Program-made: the position numbers and the translations under genes
Shown: piece by piece, positions 1-9,331 of the stretch
How positions within the stretch are numbered: the stretch's first letter is position 1
Layout: each line of letters opens with the position of its first letter
The notes under the pieces: generated by a model
What the model was told of the DNA's origin: nothing
The model's database searches: none
What the model saw: only the letters and a program-made list of their open reading frames with translations
Source of the DNA: Winogradskyella arenosi
GTDB lineage: Bacteria; Bacteroidota; Bacteroidia; Flavobacteriales; Flavobacteriaceae
DNA: 64,000 nucleotides
Direction: 5' to 3'
NCBI RefSeq assembly: GCF_003337305.1
Contig: NZ_QPJO01000001.1
Location: forward strand, 248,001-312,000

Positions 1-1
1 A

Positions 2-3000
2 ATTTGGGTAGAAAGCTCTGGCGGCACAAATACAACACCTGCTATTGACACGGATTACAATGGGTCAGGTGACGGTACCCATATAACAGATGCATTTGCA
101 CAATTTACAAAAAGCATAGCAGGCACAGGTACCAACCTAGACCTCGAATTAATTTTTAATTTAGATTCTGGTGATGAAGATATAGCAATAGATAATATTG
201 AAATTTGGGGAGTTTCAGCAGGTCCACCAACCTATTCTGTTACATATAACGGTAATAGCAACACTGGAGGAGCAACCCCAACTGATAGTAATGCCTATGA
301 TCCTGGAGATACAGTAACCGTTTTAGGCAATACAGGGGCTTTAGTAAATACGTGTAATTCTTTTAATGGATGGAACACAAAAGCTGATGGTTCCGGCACA
401 TCGTATGTGGCTAGTGACACGTTTACCATTTCAGATAACACCACCTTATACGCACAATGGACTCCTACAGGAAATACAGTAACATATAATGCTAATGGAG
501 GTACAGGTACAATGTCTCCTCAAACAAATTGTAGCGCAACCAATTTAACAGCAAACGCATTTACCAATTCTGGCTTTACCTTTAATAGCTGGAATACAGC
601 CGCAGATGGTAGTGGTGCATCTTATGCAGATGAAGCATCTTATAGTTTTGCTTCGGATATTACTTTGTATGCGCAATGGGATGTTTTCGTTGGACCTTGT
701 GCTGAGGAGAGTTTCAATAATATACCAGCAAGCACAGGGAGCTATACTACACAAAATTGGACCGGAGACGATGGAGTAAACTGGACGGCTACAATTTCTA
801 GAACCGATCAGACATTAAACGGAAGAGCAATTACAACAGATGGTGGTAAATTAACATCTGATACTTTTACAGGAGGTATCGGTAGTTTAACCGTGTCAAC
901 TCAAAGAGAATTTGGTGGAAGCTCAGGCACCTTTGATTTAAATGTAAATGGAACTTTTATTGCAACGATTCCGTATGATGATACTATCCAAACTACTACT
1001 ATAAATAACATTAACGTTGGAGGCAATGTAATTATAGAATTAGATTTAAACACTGGTGATAGAGTTTCTATAGATGATTTATCTTGGACATGCTACACCG
1101 CCTGTTCAGCACCAGCAGACCCAGTAGGAAGCATCACAGGAACCACACCTGTATGTACTTCAACAGACTTAACATTTTCTGGCACAGCACCTGCAGGAAT
1201 TACAAATTACTGGCAAACTACGGCCACTGGAACGGATGAAACTTATAATGCTAGTTCTACATATACCGCAACGACCTCTGGCACTTACTACGTTAGAGCT
1301 TATGATACTGCTGGTACCTGTTGGTCAGATGGTAATTTAAGCTACACTGTAGTCATAGAAGAGGGTGTACCAACCTTAACGCAACCTACCGACCAAACCG
1401 AAGTGATACCAGATACCGCAACATTCTCGGTGAGCTCTTCAAACACAGACAGCTACCAATGGCAAGTCAATACAGGCTCGGGTTGGAATAATGTTACTGA
1501 CGGTTCTGGGACCACGACAGACACCTACACCACAATAGCAACGTCAACACCCATGAATGGCAACCAATACCGTTGTATCTTAACTAATATTTGTGGTACT
1601 ACAACATCTAATGCCGTAACATTAAATTTAAGTAATGATAGTCCTAATAATGCTACAGGTTTAGAGGGGTGTTTAGGAGAAACAAGTATTGATTTAAGCT
1701 GGAATGCATCCTCTGGCACCTTAACACCAACAGGCTACATCGTATTTGCACAACCTGGAAGTACTGTACCTACAAGTACAGCTGCTGCTGCAGGTGATGC
1801 GTCCGCATATACAGCCAATACCAATTATACCTTAGCAACCACGTATGGCACTTTAGGTAAAGCAGTGTTTAAAGGCAACAGCACCAACGCCACCATAACA
1901 GGTTTAACCAGTGGTAACGATTACACCTTTAAAGTTGTGGCGTACTACAGCGAAGACCTAACCGGTTGGGCAACTGGCATCAACAACACCGGGTCTTGGA
2001 ACGATACCTTTACCATTGGTATGCCAGAGGCCACATTTACAAGTGCGTCTATTGCACCTACATCTTCCGTATTATCATGGACTAACCCGTTACCTACCTC
2101 ATGTTACGAATTATTAATTGTAGCCAACCAAGGCGGTATCACCAGTTTTACACCAACTAATGGCAATACGTATGCCGCTAACGCAACCTATAGCGGCGCA
2201 AATTCTATTGTTTTTGCAGGTAATGGCATTACAACAACGGTCAGCGGATTAACCGATGGTTTGGAATATTGCTATACTATTTTTGTAAGAAATGTAGCAA
2301 CTGGCGAATGGAGTTCAGGAACGTCTATTTGCCAAACCACTGGGCTTTCGTATTGTGAATCTTCTGGAGGAGACTCAACAGACTCTGGAATTTTAAACGT
2401 AAGCTTAAATACCATAGATGAAGATTCAGACTCGGAAGATGCGTATACTGATTTTACCACTGTAACTACCGACCTTACCATAGGAGAAACCTACCCCTTA
2501 AGTGTCAATGTAAATACAGGAGGAAACTACACGTCTTATGTAAAAGTTTGGATAGATTGGGATCGAGATGGCTCTTTTAATAGTTCTTCCAACGAAGCTA
2601 TAGAATTAGGAATTTTAGACGATGACAATAATGGACAACCTTCATTATCTCCAGTTAACATTACCGTACCATCTGACGCTTATATCGGAAATGTAAGAAT
2701 GCGTGTAAGTTCTAGGTCAGATTCGTGGCCTGAACGTTATGCTACCTCATGTGAAGATTTTGGTTATGGCGAAGTAGAAGATTATATTATAAACATTATA
2801 CGTCCTGCAGGTGCAGAAATACATGTAGAAGGGAATAACAACACTATTCTTAACGGAGACATTACAACGAGTGGTCTTAACAACACGTCTTTTGGCACTA
2901 CTAACATAGGTAATACCATAGTAAAAACATTTACTATTGAAAGTCTTGGAGCGGCTACCCTAAATTTAACAGGAAGTCCAGATGTGCAAATAACAGGCAC

Positions 3001-6000
3001 CAATGCTACGGACTTTGTAGTAACGAGTCAACCTACAGACTCTAATTTGAGCTCAGGAGAACACACCGATTTTGTAATAACGTTCACCCCTTCAGGTTCA
3101 GGAATTAGAACTGCAACCGTTGAAATAGCAACTAATGACAGTGACGAAAATCCATTTACATTTGCTATCCAAGGTACTGGCGAGTGTAATCCCGCAACTT
3201 ACGATATGTCTCCAAGCACAGGTCCTGCAGGCACTGTTGTGACTATTACAACAACCAGTGGCTCTAACGCAGATTACGCAACGGCATTATATGACGGTGT
3301 CGCCACAACTGTAAACTATATATCGCCCTCTGTATTTGAAATTACAATTCCCAATAATGCCATAAGCGGAAATATTTCCTTTGATGATATTACAGGTTGT
3401 ACTAGGTATTTACCTTTTACCGTTATCACTTCAGATATTACGAGTTGTGATGGCTTAGGAAGTTTACCTACAGATATTTTTATTAGTGAAGTCACCGATA
3501 GAGACTCTTCAGTTGATGGACATTCTTATGTAGAACTCCATAATGCGACAGGAAATGCAGTGAACATCTCAAATTATAATATTGAAATACATAGTAACGG
3601 TAGTTCTTCTGCAAACGGAATCATTAACATCCCTAATGGAACTACACTTGCAGATGGTGACACCTACGTAATTTCATTTGGTACAGGATCAACAGAAATA
3701 GACCCCGTATCCCAGCATGATTATTTTAGTTCTAATACAATAGGCCTTAATGATAGTGATCATTTAATATTAAATAACGGCACTATAAATATTGATTTAT
3801 GGGGAGACACTTCTGGAACACCTTTTACTGGAGGGGTAGGTACAGATTATAGTGATGACACACCTAATGGGAGCGATTATACCTATAGAAGAAACTACAG
3901 AGATACCTCTTTACCAAGTATGACATGGGATCCTGCAGATTGGACCTTAATTACACCACTTAATTATTCAGATATAGGTAACTACAACTTCTCCATTGGA
4001 GACCCACCAATTATTTCTGTTGAACCAACAGATTCCAATTTTGCATGTGAATTCTCTGCAAGTTTTACCATAACCGGAACAGAAAGTTATAACGAAAGTG
4101 ATGACACTCAAGATTTAGCATATCAATGGTATTACACCGCTCCAGGTGATTCCGGTTGGACAGAAATACTACCAAGTAACTCTAATTACACAGGACAACA
4201 ATCAGCAACACTGAACGTAATCGACACCGTTAACTTTAACGGATATCAATATTACTGCCAACTTAGGGAAAATAACGAAAGTTGTTTCCAAGCATCCCAT
4301 GCGGCAAACTTAGAAGTGTTAATCTCAGAATGGAATGGTAGTAGCTGGTCTATTGCACCCACGATTCACCATGCAGTCATACTAGATGCAAATTACAACA
4401 CTTCTACACATGGAAATTTTAGCGCCTGTAGCCTAGTTATTAATAGCGGAAAAACACTAACGATTACCGATGGCGCCTATGCTGAAGTTTATTACGACGT
4501 CAATAATAACGGAACCTTCCATATTGAAAACAATGGCGCTTTAATTCAAATTGATGATACCAGTGTAAACACCGGAAGCATGAGTATGGAGCGTAAAGCC
4601 TCCATTAAAAATTATGACTATGTGTATTGGTCTTCTCCAATTTCTGGCTTTAACATTAGTGATATTGCCGGATCGTATTATTTTTATTGGCATCCAACAA
4701 CAATAAATAGTAATGGTACTCAAGGCAATTGGATTGCCGCCAATAATACAACTATGGACCTCGGAAAAGGGTATATTATTCGCGCCCCTAACGGACAAAC
4801 CGCTCCCGCAACTCCTGGAGAACTCAACTTTACAACCACCTTTTCTAGTAGTACGCCTGGTGAAGGTGTGCCCAATAACGGTGAAATTGCGGTGACCATA
4901 GAAAGAGGAATCAATGCCAATAGCGATGAGGATAAAAACGACAATTGGAACCTTATAGGAAATCCTTACCCGTCTGCGATTTCGGCAAGCGATTTTATAA
5001 TTGAGAACGCTGCACAGCTGCAGAACATCGATGGGTATATTAATATATGGACCCACGGTACACCACCAAGCACAGCAGAACCTTCACCTTTTTATCAAAA
5101 TTTTGCCAACAACTATAACAGCGCAGACTACTTCTATTATAATGCGCTTGGCGACTCTAACGGCGATGGGTTTTCAGGCTATATTGCCGCCGGACAAAGC
5201 TTTATGGTTAATATGGTCGATGGTTCAGAGGCCGCAACGACCACGGTAACTTTTAACAATAGCATGAGAGACAAAGGCTATTCTAATAGTGATTTCTTTA
5301 GAGCTTCGCCAAACAGCAGTAACGAAAAGCATAGATTTTGGTTGAATTTATTGACACCAACCACCCCAACAAATAGAATTCTAGTTGGTTATACGGAAGC
5401 CGCAACTATGGGTGAAGATCTTTTGTTTGATGCGGAAACCGTCTTAGGTGAAACCAGCGCAGGGGTTTATTCTATGATTGACGATGATTATTTTTTAATC
5501 CAAGGAAGAGCCTTACCGTTTGCCGTTACAGATATTATCCCTTTAAGTGTAAAAACGATTGAATCTGGCAGTCATACCCTAGCCCTACATGCTGTAGATG
5601 GGATTTTTGAAACTGATAACCAAACCATTTACCTTAAAGATAACGTCTTAGGTTTTACCCATGATTTAACGGCACAACCTTATACATTTACCTTAGAGCC
5701 TGGAACCTATAACGACCGTTTCGAAATTGTATTTATACCTTCAACGCTTTCTATAGATGACCATCAAAGCCTTTCTAACACAATTACCATTACCGAATTA
5801 ACAGAGGACTTGGTACAATTTAACGTTGATGGCCCACACAGCATAAAACATATCGATATTATTGATATTAACGGACGTTTAGTGTACAGCTTGGAAGGCC
5901 ATAATAGTACGGAAGTGTACAACTTATCTAGACTGAGTCAAGCCGCTTATATGGCTAAAATCACACTCTCTAACGGACAAGTGTTAAGTAAAAAAGCGCT

Positions 6001-6013
6001 TAAACAATACTAA
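2..6013 (+). CDS. Large secreted multidomain protein with T9SS sorting domain (5' end outside window)
   Basis: The frame is open from base 2, so the gene starts before the window and 2003 residues are visible. Two InlB/Listeria-Bacteroides-type repeats ending LYAQW lie at about residues 78-154 and 158-226. These are followed by Ig-like and fibronectin-III-like modules, a GEVED-type segment (about 780-933, containing GYGEVEDY), an ASH/choice-of-anchor-like domain (about 937-1060), an IPT-like segment, a lamin-tail-like domain (about 1150-1263) and another Ig-like region. The last 80 residues match a T9SS type A sorting domain and end in KKALKQY. By family knowledge such proteins are exported across the outer membrane and stay on the surface or are released. 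An adhesin or matrix role is an inference; I see no catalytic domain. Confidence 0.85.
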   Translation: MWVESSGGTNTTPAIDTDYNGSGDGTHITDAFAQFTKSIAGTGTNLDLELIFNLDSGDEDIAIDNIEIWGVSAGPPTYSVTYNGNSNTGGATPTDSNAYDPGDTVTVLGNTGALVNTCNSFNGWNTKADGSGTSYVASDTFTISDNTTLYAQWTPTGNTVTYNANGGTGTMSPQTNCSATNLTANAFTNSGFTFNSWNTAADGSGASYADEASYSFASDITLYAQWDVFVGPCAEESFNNIPASTGSYTTQNWTGDDGVNWTATISRTDQTLNGRAITTDGGKLTSDTFTGGIGSLTVSTQREFGGSSGTFDLNVNGTFIATIPYDDTIQTTTINNINVGGNVIIELDLNTGDRVSIDDLSWTCYTACSAPADPVGSITGTTPVCTSTDLTFSGTAPAGITNYWQTTATGTDETYNASSTYTATTSGTYYVRAYDTAGTCWSDGNLSYTVVIEEGVPTLTQPTDQTEVIPDTATFSVSSSNTDSYQWQVNTGSGWNNVTDGSGTTTDTYTTIATSTPMNGNQYRCILTNICGTTTSNAVTLNLSNDSPNNATGLEGCLGETSIDLSWNASSGTLTPTGYIVFAQPGSTVPTSTAAAAGDASAYTANTNYTLATTYGTLGKAVFKGNSTNATITGLTSGNDYTFKVVAYYSEDLTGWATGINNTGSWNDTFTIGMPEATFTSASIAPTSSVLSWTNPLPTSCYELLIVANQGGITSFTPTNGNTYAANATYSGANSIVFAGNGITTTVSGLTDGLEYCYTIFVRNVATGEWSSGTSICQTTGLSYCESSGGDSTDSGILNVSLNTIDEDSDSEDAYTDFTTVTTDLTIGETYPLSVNVNTGGNYTSYVKVWIDWDRDGSFNSSSNEAIELGILDDDNNGQPSLSPVNITVPSDAYIGNVRMRVSSRSDSWPERYATSCEDFGYGEVEDYIINIIRPAGAEIHVEGNNNTILNGDITTSGLNNTSFGTTNIGNTIVKTFTIESLGAATLNLTGSPDVQITGTNATDFVVTSQPTDSNLSSGEHTDFVITFTPSGSGIRTATVEIATNDSDENPFTFAIQGTGECNPATYDMSPSTGPAGTVVTITTTSGSNADYATALYDGVATTVNYISPSVFEITIPNNAISGNISFDDITGCTRYLPFTVITSDITSCDGLGSLPTDIFISEVTDRDSSVDGHSYVELHNATGNAVNISNYNIEIHSNGSSSANGIINIPNGTTLADGDTYVISFGTGSTEIDPVSQHDYFSSNTIGLNDSDHLILNNGTINIDLWGDTSGTPFTGGVGTDYSDDTPNGSDYTYRRNYRDTSLPSMTWDPADWTLITPLNYSDIGNYNFSIGDPPIISVEPTDSNFACEFSASFTITGTESYNESDDTQDLAYQWYYTAPGDSGWTEILPSNSNYTGQQSATLNVIDTVNFNGYQYYCQLRENNESCFQASHAANLEVLISEWNGSSWSIAPTIHHAVILDANYNTSTHGNFSACSLVINSGKTLTITDGAYAEVYYDVNNNGTFHIENNGALIQIDDTSVNTGSMSMERKASIKNYDYVYWSSPISGFNISDIAGSYYFYWHPTTINSNGTQGNWIAANNTTMDLGKGYIIRAPNGQTAPATPGELNFTTTFSSSTPGEGVPNNGEIAVTIERGINANSDEDKNDNWNLIGNPYPSAISASDFIIENAAQLQNIDGYINIWTHGTPPSTAEPSPFYQNFANNYNSADYFYYNALGDSNGDGFSGYIAAGQSFMVNMVDGSEAATTTVTFNNSMRDKGYSNSDFFRASPNSSNEKHRFWLNLLTPTTPTNRILVGYTEAATMGEDLLFDAETVLGETSAGVYSMIDDDYFLIQGRALPFAVTDIIPLSVKTIESGSHTLALHAVDGIFETDNQTIYLKDNVLGFTHDLTAQPYTFTLEPGTYNDRFEIVFIPSTLSIDDHQSLSNTITITELTEDLVQFNVDGPHSIKHIDIIDINGRLVYSLEGHNSTEVYNLSRLSQAAYMAKITLSNGQVLSKKALKQY

Positions 6014-6037
6014 CCAACCTTAACTTGTTTAATGCGA

Positions 6038-6067
6038 AAGCCTCATTTTTATATGAGGCTTTTTTTT
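6038..6067 (+). terminator. Rho-independent terminator after the large secreted protein
   Basis: A perfect 9-bp stem (AAGCCTCAT / ATGAGGCTT, 6038-6046 and 6053-6061) with a 6-nt loop is followed by a run of T. It lies 25 bp after the stop codon and could also serve the leftward gene ending at 6143. Confidence 0.85.
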
Positions 6068-6142
6068 ATGAGATGCTATTAAATGCACTTATGCTATACT
6101 CTACTTAGAAATAAGAAATAGCCTTTAGGGAAATACTACTGC

Positions 6143-8578
6143 TTAAAAACCATAGTTTAAGGCCAAAATAAGGTTTCGGCCTGCTGCTGTGATCCCGGAA
6201 GAATAAGGCCGGTAGCGCTGGTCGGTTATATTTTCTAAAGCTACAGTAAAACTCAGTTGTTTATCATACTGGTATTGGGTTCTCAAATTGAGGGTACTCC
6301 AAGAAGGTGCATAAGGGTTACCGTCAGCATCTAAAGCATACATATAGCTTTTTTCAATTTCAGAAGGCGCTAATTGTTCAAATCTTAAGGTCTCATTGTA
6401 TACTAAAAATGTCTCTAAAAGCCAGTTATCTGAGGTCCATGTTAAATGCGTACGACCAAAATTTGGCGCCACATGCCGTACCGGTACCTCAACCCCATTC
6501 TGATTTTCAGTTCCACCAACCACATTATATTGCGAACGCAGTTTAAGCTGCTCGGTAAAATTAACCTCTAAACCGGCTTCAAAACCATAAATCCAAGCTT
6601 TTGAAGCGTTTTGCATGGCTTGCACCCGACTTAAACTGCCATTATATATAATTTCAGATGCCCCATTGAGCTCATAATCTCTTCGAATTAAAGCCTGATC
6701 TAAAAAGGTGTAATACGTCGTGAGATCTAAAATTACACGGGAATTAAAATCGAGCTTTAAACCCAATTCCCCGCTATAAGCATATTCGGGTTTTAAGTTT
6801 GGATTAGGCACCACAACAGCGCCGGGCTCGGAATCAAAAACTTTCCCGATATCATCAATATTAGGCGCTCTAAATGCGGTAGAAAAGTTAAGTTTCCATT
6901 GCAGCATAGCACTTGGCGACCAGGCTAATCCGGCCGTCCCTGTAAAAGCTCCTGTATGTAATGTAGCCCCTTCAAAAGGAAGGTTTAAAAACTCATTATT
7001 GGCGGCAAAATTAGCCCTAGACCAAACCCGATTATAGCGCAATCCGGTTTGAAACACCACCTTAGGACTAGCCTTATACTTCAAACTGGTATACGCCGCA
7101 ACAGATTGCCAAAGAGCGCCATTAGGATAGCGGGTTACCGCCCTTAAACTTGAAATATCGGTTGTATTTTGTGTTCCGGCATACGAGCCTATGCTATTAT
7201 AAACATACGCTAAACCGTAAAAAAGAGAAGCCTCAGTTCCCAATCGTTTTTCTAAATCGAAATTAAAAGATCCGACGTTAACCTGGTCTTCACTCACATA
7301 CCGTAAGGACGAACCAAAATCGCGATCACTTCGGCTTTCTTTAAAATTTTGATAAGCCAAAGTGGCTTTAAATTTGTCGTACCAGTTGGAGTCACTCAGC
7401 GATTGAGACCACTGTAAATTTCCCATAAACCATTGCTGTGGTCCATAATTCCATTCGGCAGAACGCAACTGGTCTTCACGGTACCGTAACAATCTATCGT
7501 AGCGCGAAAAATCGGAGGTGGTAGAATAATGAAGTCCTAAATCTATAGCCCATTTTGTATGGGGTTGATACCTTACCTTCTGCATCACATTAAGTTGGTT
7601 ATAAGCCGTTGGGCTTTGCACCTGAGGATTCGGGTTTTCTACCATAACATCTGTACCGTTCTCCTGTATTACCCTATGAGGTCTTAGGTACGCTTCAGGA
7701 CCATGAGACCCCATACGTAAATCGTCAAAATCCGTATAACTTACACTACTTAAAAATGCCCAATTCTTAAATCCTAAATTAACATCGAAATGTCCTGTAT
7801 TTTCATTATTTGCAGAAGCATAGCGCGTTAACACCTGACCCCGAAACTGTAATGAATCTGAAACCGACAACTCTGGTTTTTTGGTATAAAAACTCATTAC
7901 ACCGCCTATAGCATCACTTCCATACACCACGGCTCCCGCTCCTAAGGTTACTTCTGTGCGTTGTACAGCAAGGGGATCTATAGCGATGACGTTGTGCAAA
8001 TTCCCACCTCTAAAGGTCGCATTGTTCATCCGTACACCATCCACGGTTATTAAAAGCCGATTTGTAGAAAACCCTCTAATCATTGGGCTACCCCCGCCCA
8101 TCTGACTCTTCTGAACATAAACATGCCCGGTCTGTTCTAAGGCTTCAGCACTGGTCTGCGGATGCGCCAAAGCAATAGCTTTAGCATTTGTACTCACAAT
8201 CGTTTGAGGAATATCACGCTCATTTTGTTTGAATTTTGAAGCGGAAACCACAATTTTATCCAAGCTTGCTACTTTAAGCTGTAGGTATATTACGGTATGA
8301 GCTTCACTCTTAGAGATCGAAGCTTTTGAAAATTGAATGGGTTGGTATAAAAAACTGTCTATAAAAATAAGCTCATTCGGCTTAAATAAAGCTAAAGAGG
8401 CCTTACCCTTAGCATCGGTAAATACACTTCTGGTTTTATCGGTATTGTATAGGGCTAGGCCAGCAACAGGCGTTTTACTTTCAGCCTCTAGAACCTTTAC
8501 AATTTGTGCTTCAGCAGACGACAACACAAAACATATTAGAATACTAAAAATTATAAGTTGTCTTCCCTTTAGTGCCAT
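6143..8578 (-). CDS. TonB-dependent outer-membrane receptor, possibly heme/hemoglobin-receptor type
   Basis: The 811-residue protein starts at ATG 8578 (MALKGRQLII), which opens a clear signal peptide. A longer frame begins with TTG at 8605 but adds only nine residues before the signal. A carboxypeptidase-regulatory-like domain (about residues 25-100) is followed by a plug containing GGGSPMIRGF and LLITVDGVRMNN, then a long beta-barrel ending in aromatic YGF. The plug wording resembles the hemoglobin/transferrin/lactoferrin receptor group, so heme uptake is possible, but the substrate is not shown by sequence. The gene follows recO by 29 bp on the same strand, so it is probably the last gene of a porZ-recO-receptor transcript. 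Confidence 0.85.
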   Translation of the reverse strand: MALKGRQLIIFSILICFVLSSAEAQIVKVLEAESKTPVAGLALYNTDKTRSVFTDAKGKASLALFKPNELIFIDSFLYQPIQFSKASISKSEAHTVIYLQLKVASLDKIVVSASKFKQNERDIPQTIVSTNAKAIALAHPQTSAEALEQTGHVYVQKSQMGGGSPMIRGFSTNRLLITVDGVRMNNATFRGGNLHNVIAIDPLAVQRTEVTLGAGAVVYGSDAIGGVMSFYTKKPELSVSDSLQFRGQVLTRYASANNENTGHFDVNLGFKNWAFLSSVSYTDFDDLRMGSHGPEAYLRPHRVIQENGTDVMVENPNPQVQSPTAYNQLNVMQKVRYQPHTKWAIDLGLHYSTTSDFSRYDRLLRYREDQLRSAEWNYGPQQWFMGNLQWSQSLSDSNWYDKFKATLAYQNFKESRSDRDFGSSLRYVSEDQVNVGSFNFDLEKRLGTEASLFYGLAYVYNSIGSYAGTQNTTDISSLRAVTRYPNGALWQSVAAYTSLKYKASPKVVFQTGLRYNRVWSRANFAANNEFLNLPFEGATLHTGAFTGTAGLAWSPSAMLQWKLNFSTAFRAPNIDDIGKVFDSEPGAVVVPNPNLKPEYAYSGELGLKLDFNSRVILDLTTYYTFLDQALIRRDYELNGASEIIYNGSLSRVQAMQNASKAWIYGFEAGLEVNFTEQLKLRSQYNVVGGTENQNGVEVPVRHVAPNFGRTHLTWTSDNWLLETFLVYNETLRFEQLAPSEIEKSYMYALDADGNPYAPSWSTLNLRTQYQYDKQLSFTVALENITDQRYRPYSSGITAAGRNLILALNYGF

Positions 8579-8607
8579 AGTGCTGTTAATTTCACTTAAG
8601 GTCAACC

Positions 8608-9327
8608 CTAATGAAAAACATCATTAAGAATCTGAAGTGATTTTGGTGTTTTAAAACTATCGAGATGCAATTCAAAATAATGCAACAACATACTTAAAAA
8701 CTCTTGTCGTCTTACTGCCGATAGTTTTATGGTATTAAGCGTATCAAAATTTGTGCCCAAGAGCTGCTTAAGCACTATTAAATTTTCACCAGAAACAGAG
8801 TAAACCCCATGATTATAGGTTTCAAAAATTCCGGTTTCTAAGTTAAAGAAAGGGTAATGCGTCTCTAAATTTTCGGGCTGAAACCCTAAGTAACGCGTCA
8901 GTTTTAGGAGGAATAAAAGATGAAAGTTAGCATAAGTATCTTCGTTATCTAAATACTGAAGAGCCGCCGAAATAAAATGGTAGAGGTCTTCATTCTTTTC
9001 TTCTTCCTTTAACACATGACCGAGAATTTCAGCTAAAAACATAACGATAGAACTCTTATAAATATTCGTATGAAGAGATTTATAGATGTAATTAAACTTT
9101 ACTTCTTTTATATACTGTAATGATTGGTTGGGCTTATAACTTTCTTCAATTTCTAACTGAGACAGCTCCTGATAGTAGACCATTTTAGACCGGCCTTTTT
9201 TAGATTTCAAAACCCCACGCAATAAATAACTCACCACCCCTCTATGCTCTGTGTAACATTTTACAATGAGGTCGTGATCTCTAAATTTTAATTTAGATAA
9301 GACAATACTGTTATTTTTAGAAAGCAT
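8608..9327 (-). CDS. recO: DNA repair protein RecO
   Basis: RecO helps RecF and RecR load RecA on SSB-covered single-stranded DNA during recombinational repair. The 239-residue length fits the family. The N-terminal OB-fold reads SIVLSKLKFRDHDLIVKCYT followed by the typical RGVLKSKKGRSK stretch, and the rest is the helical C-terminal domain. As in many Bacteroidota homologs I see no four-cysteine zinc site. The start ATG lies 5 bp after the stop of the PorZ-like gene, which points to cotranscription. No promoter-like element is visible between them. Confidence 0.9.
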   Translation of the reverse strand: MLSKNNSIVLSKLKFRDHDLIVKCYTEHRGVVSYLLRGVLKSKKGRSKMVYYQELSQLEIEESYKPNQSLQYIKEVKFNYIYKSLHTNIYKSSIVMFLAEILGHVLKEEEKNEDLYHFISAALQYLDNEDTYANFHLLFLLKLTRYLGFQPENLETHYPFFNLETGIFETYNHGVYSVSGENLIVLKQLLGTNFDTLNTIKLSAVRRQEFLSMLLHYFELHLDSFKTPKSLQILNDVFH

Positions 9328-9331
9328 AGAC

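Noticed and set aside
4541-5056. 171-codon leftward frame inside the large secreted protein gene
   Set aside because: It lies wholly inside a well-supported gene, has no domain or promoter, and reads as a low-complexity shadow.
407-6013. GTG at 407 as start of the large secreted protein
   Set aside because: The same frame is open from base 2 and the first InlB-type repeat begins at residue 78 of that frame, before the GTG. The gene starts outside the window.
8579-8605. TTG start for the first TonB receptor
   Set aside because: ATG 8578 gives a standard signal peptide at the N-terminus; the TTG adds nine residues in front of it.
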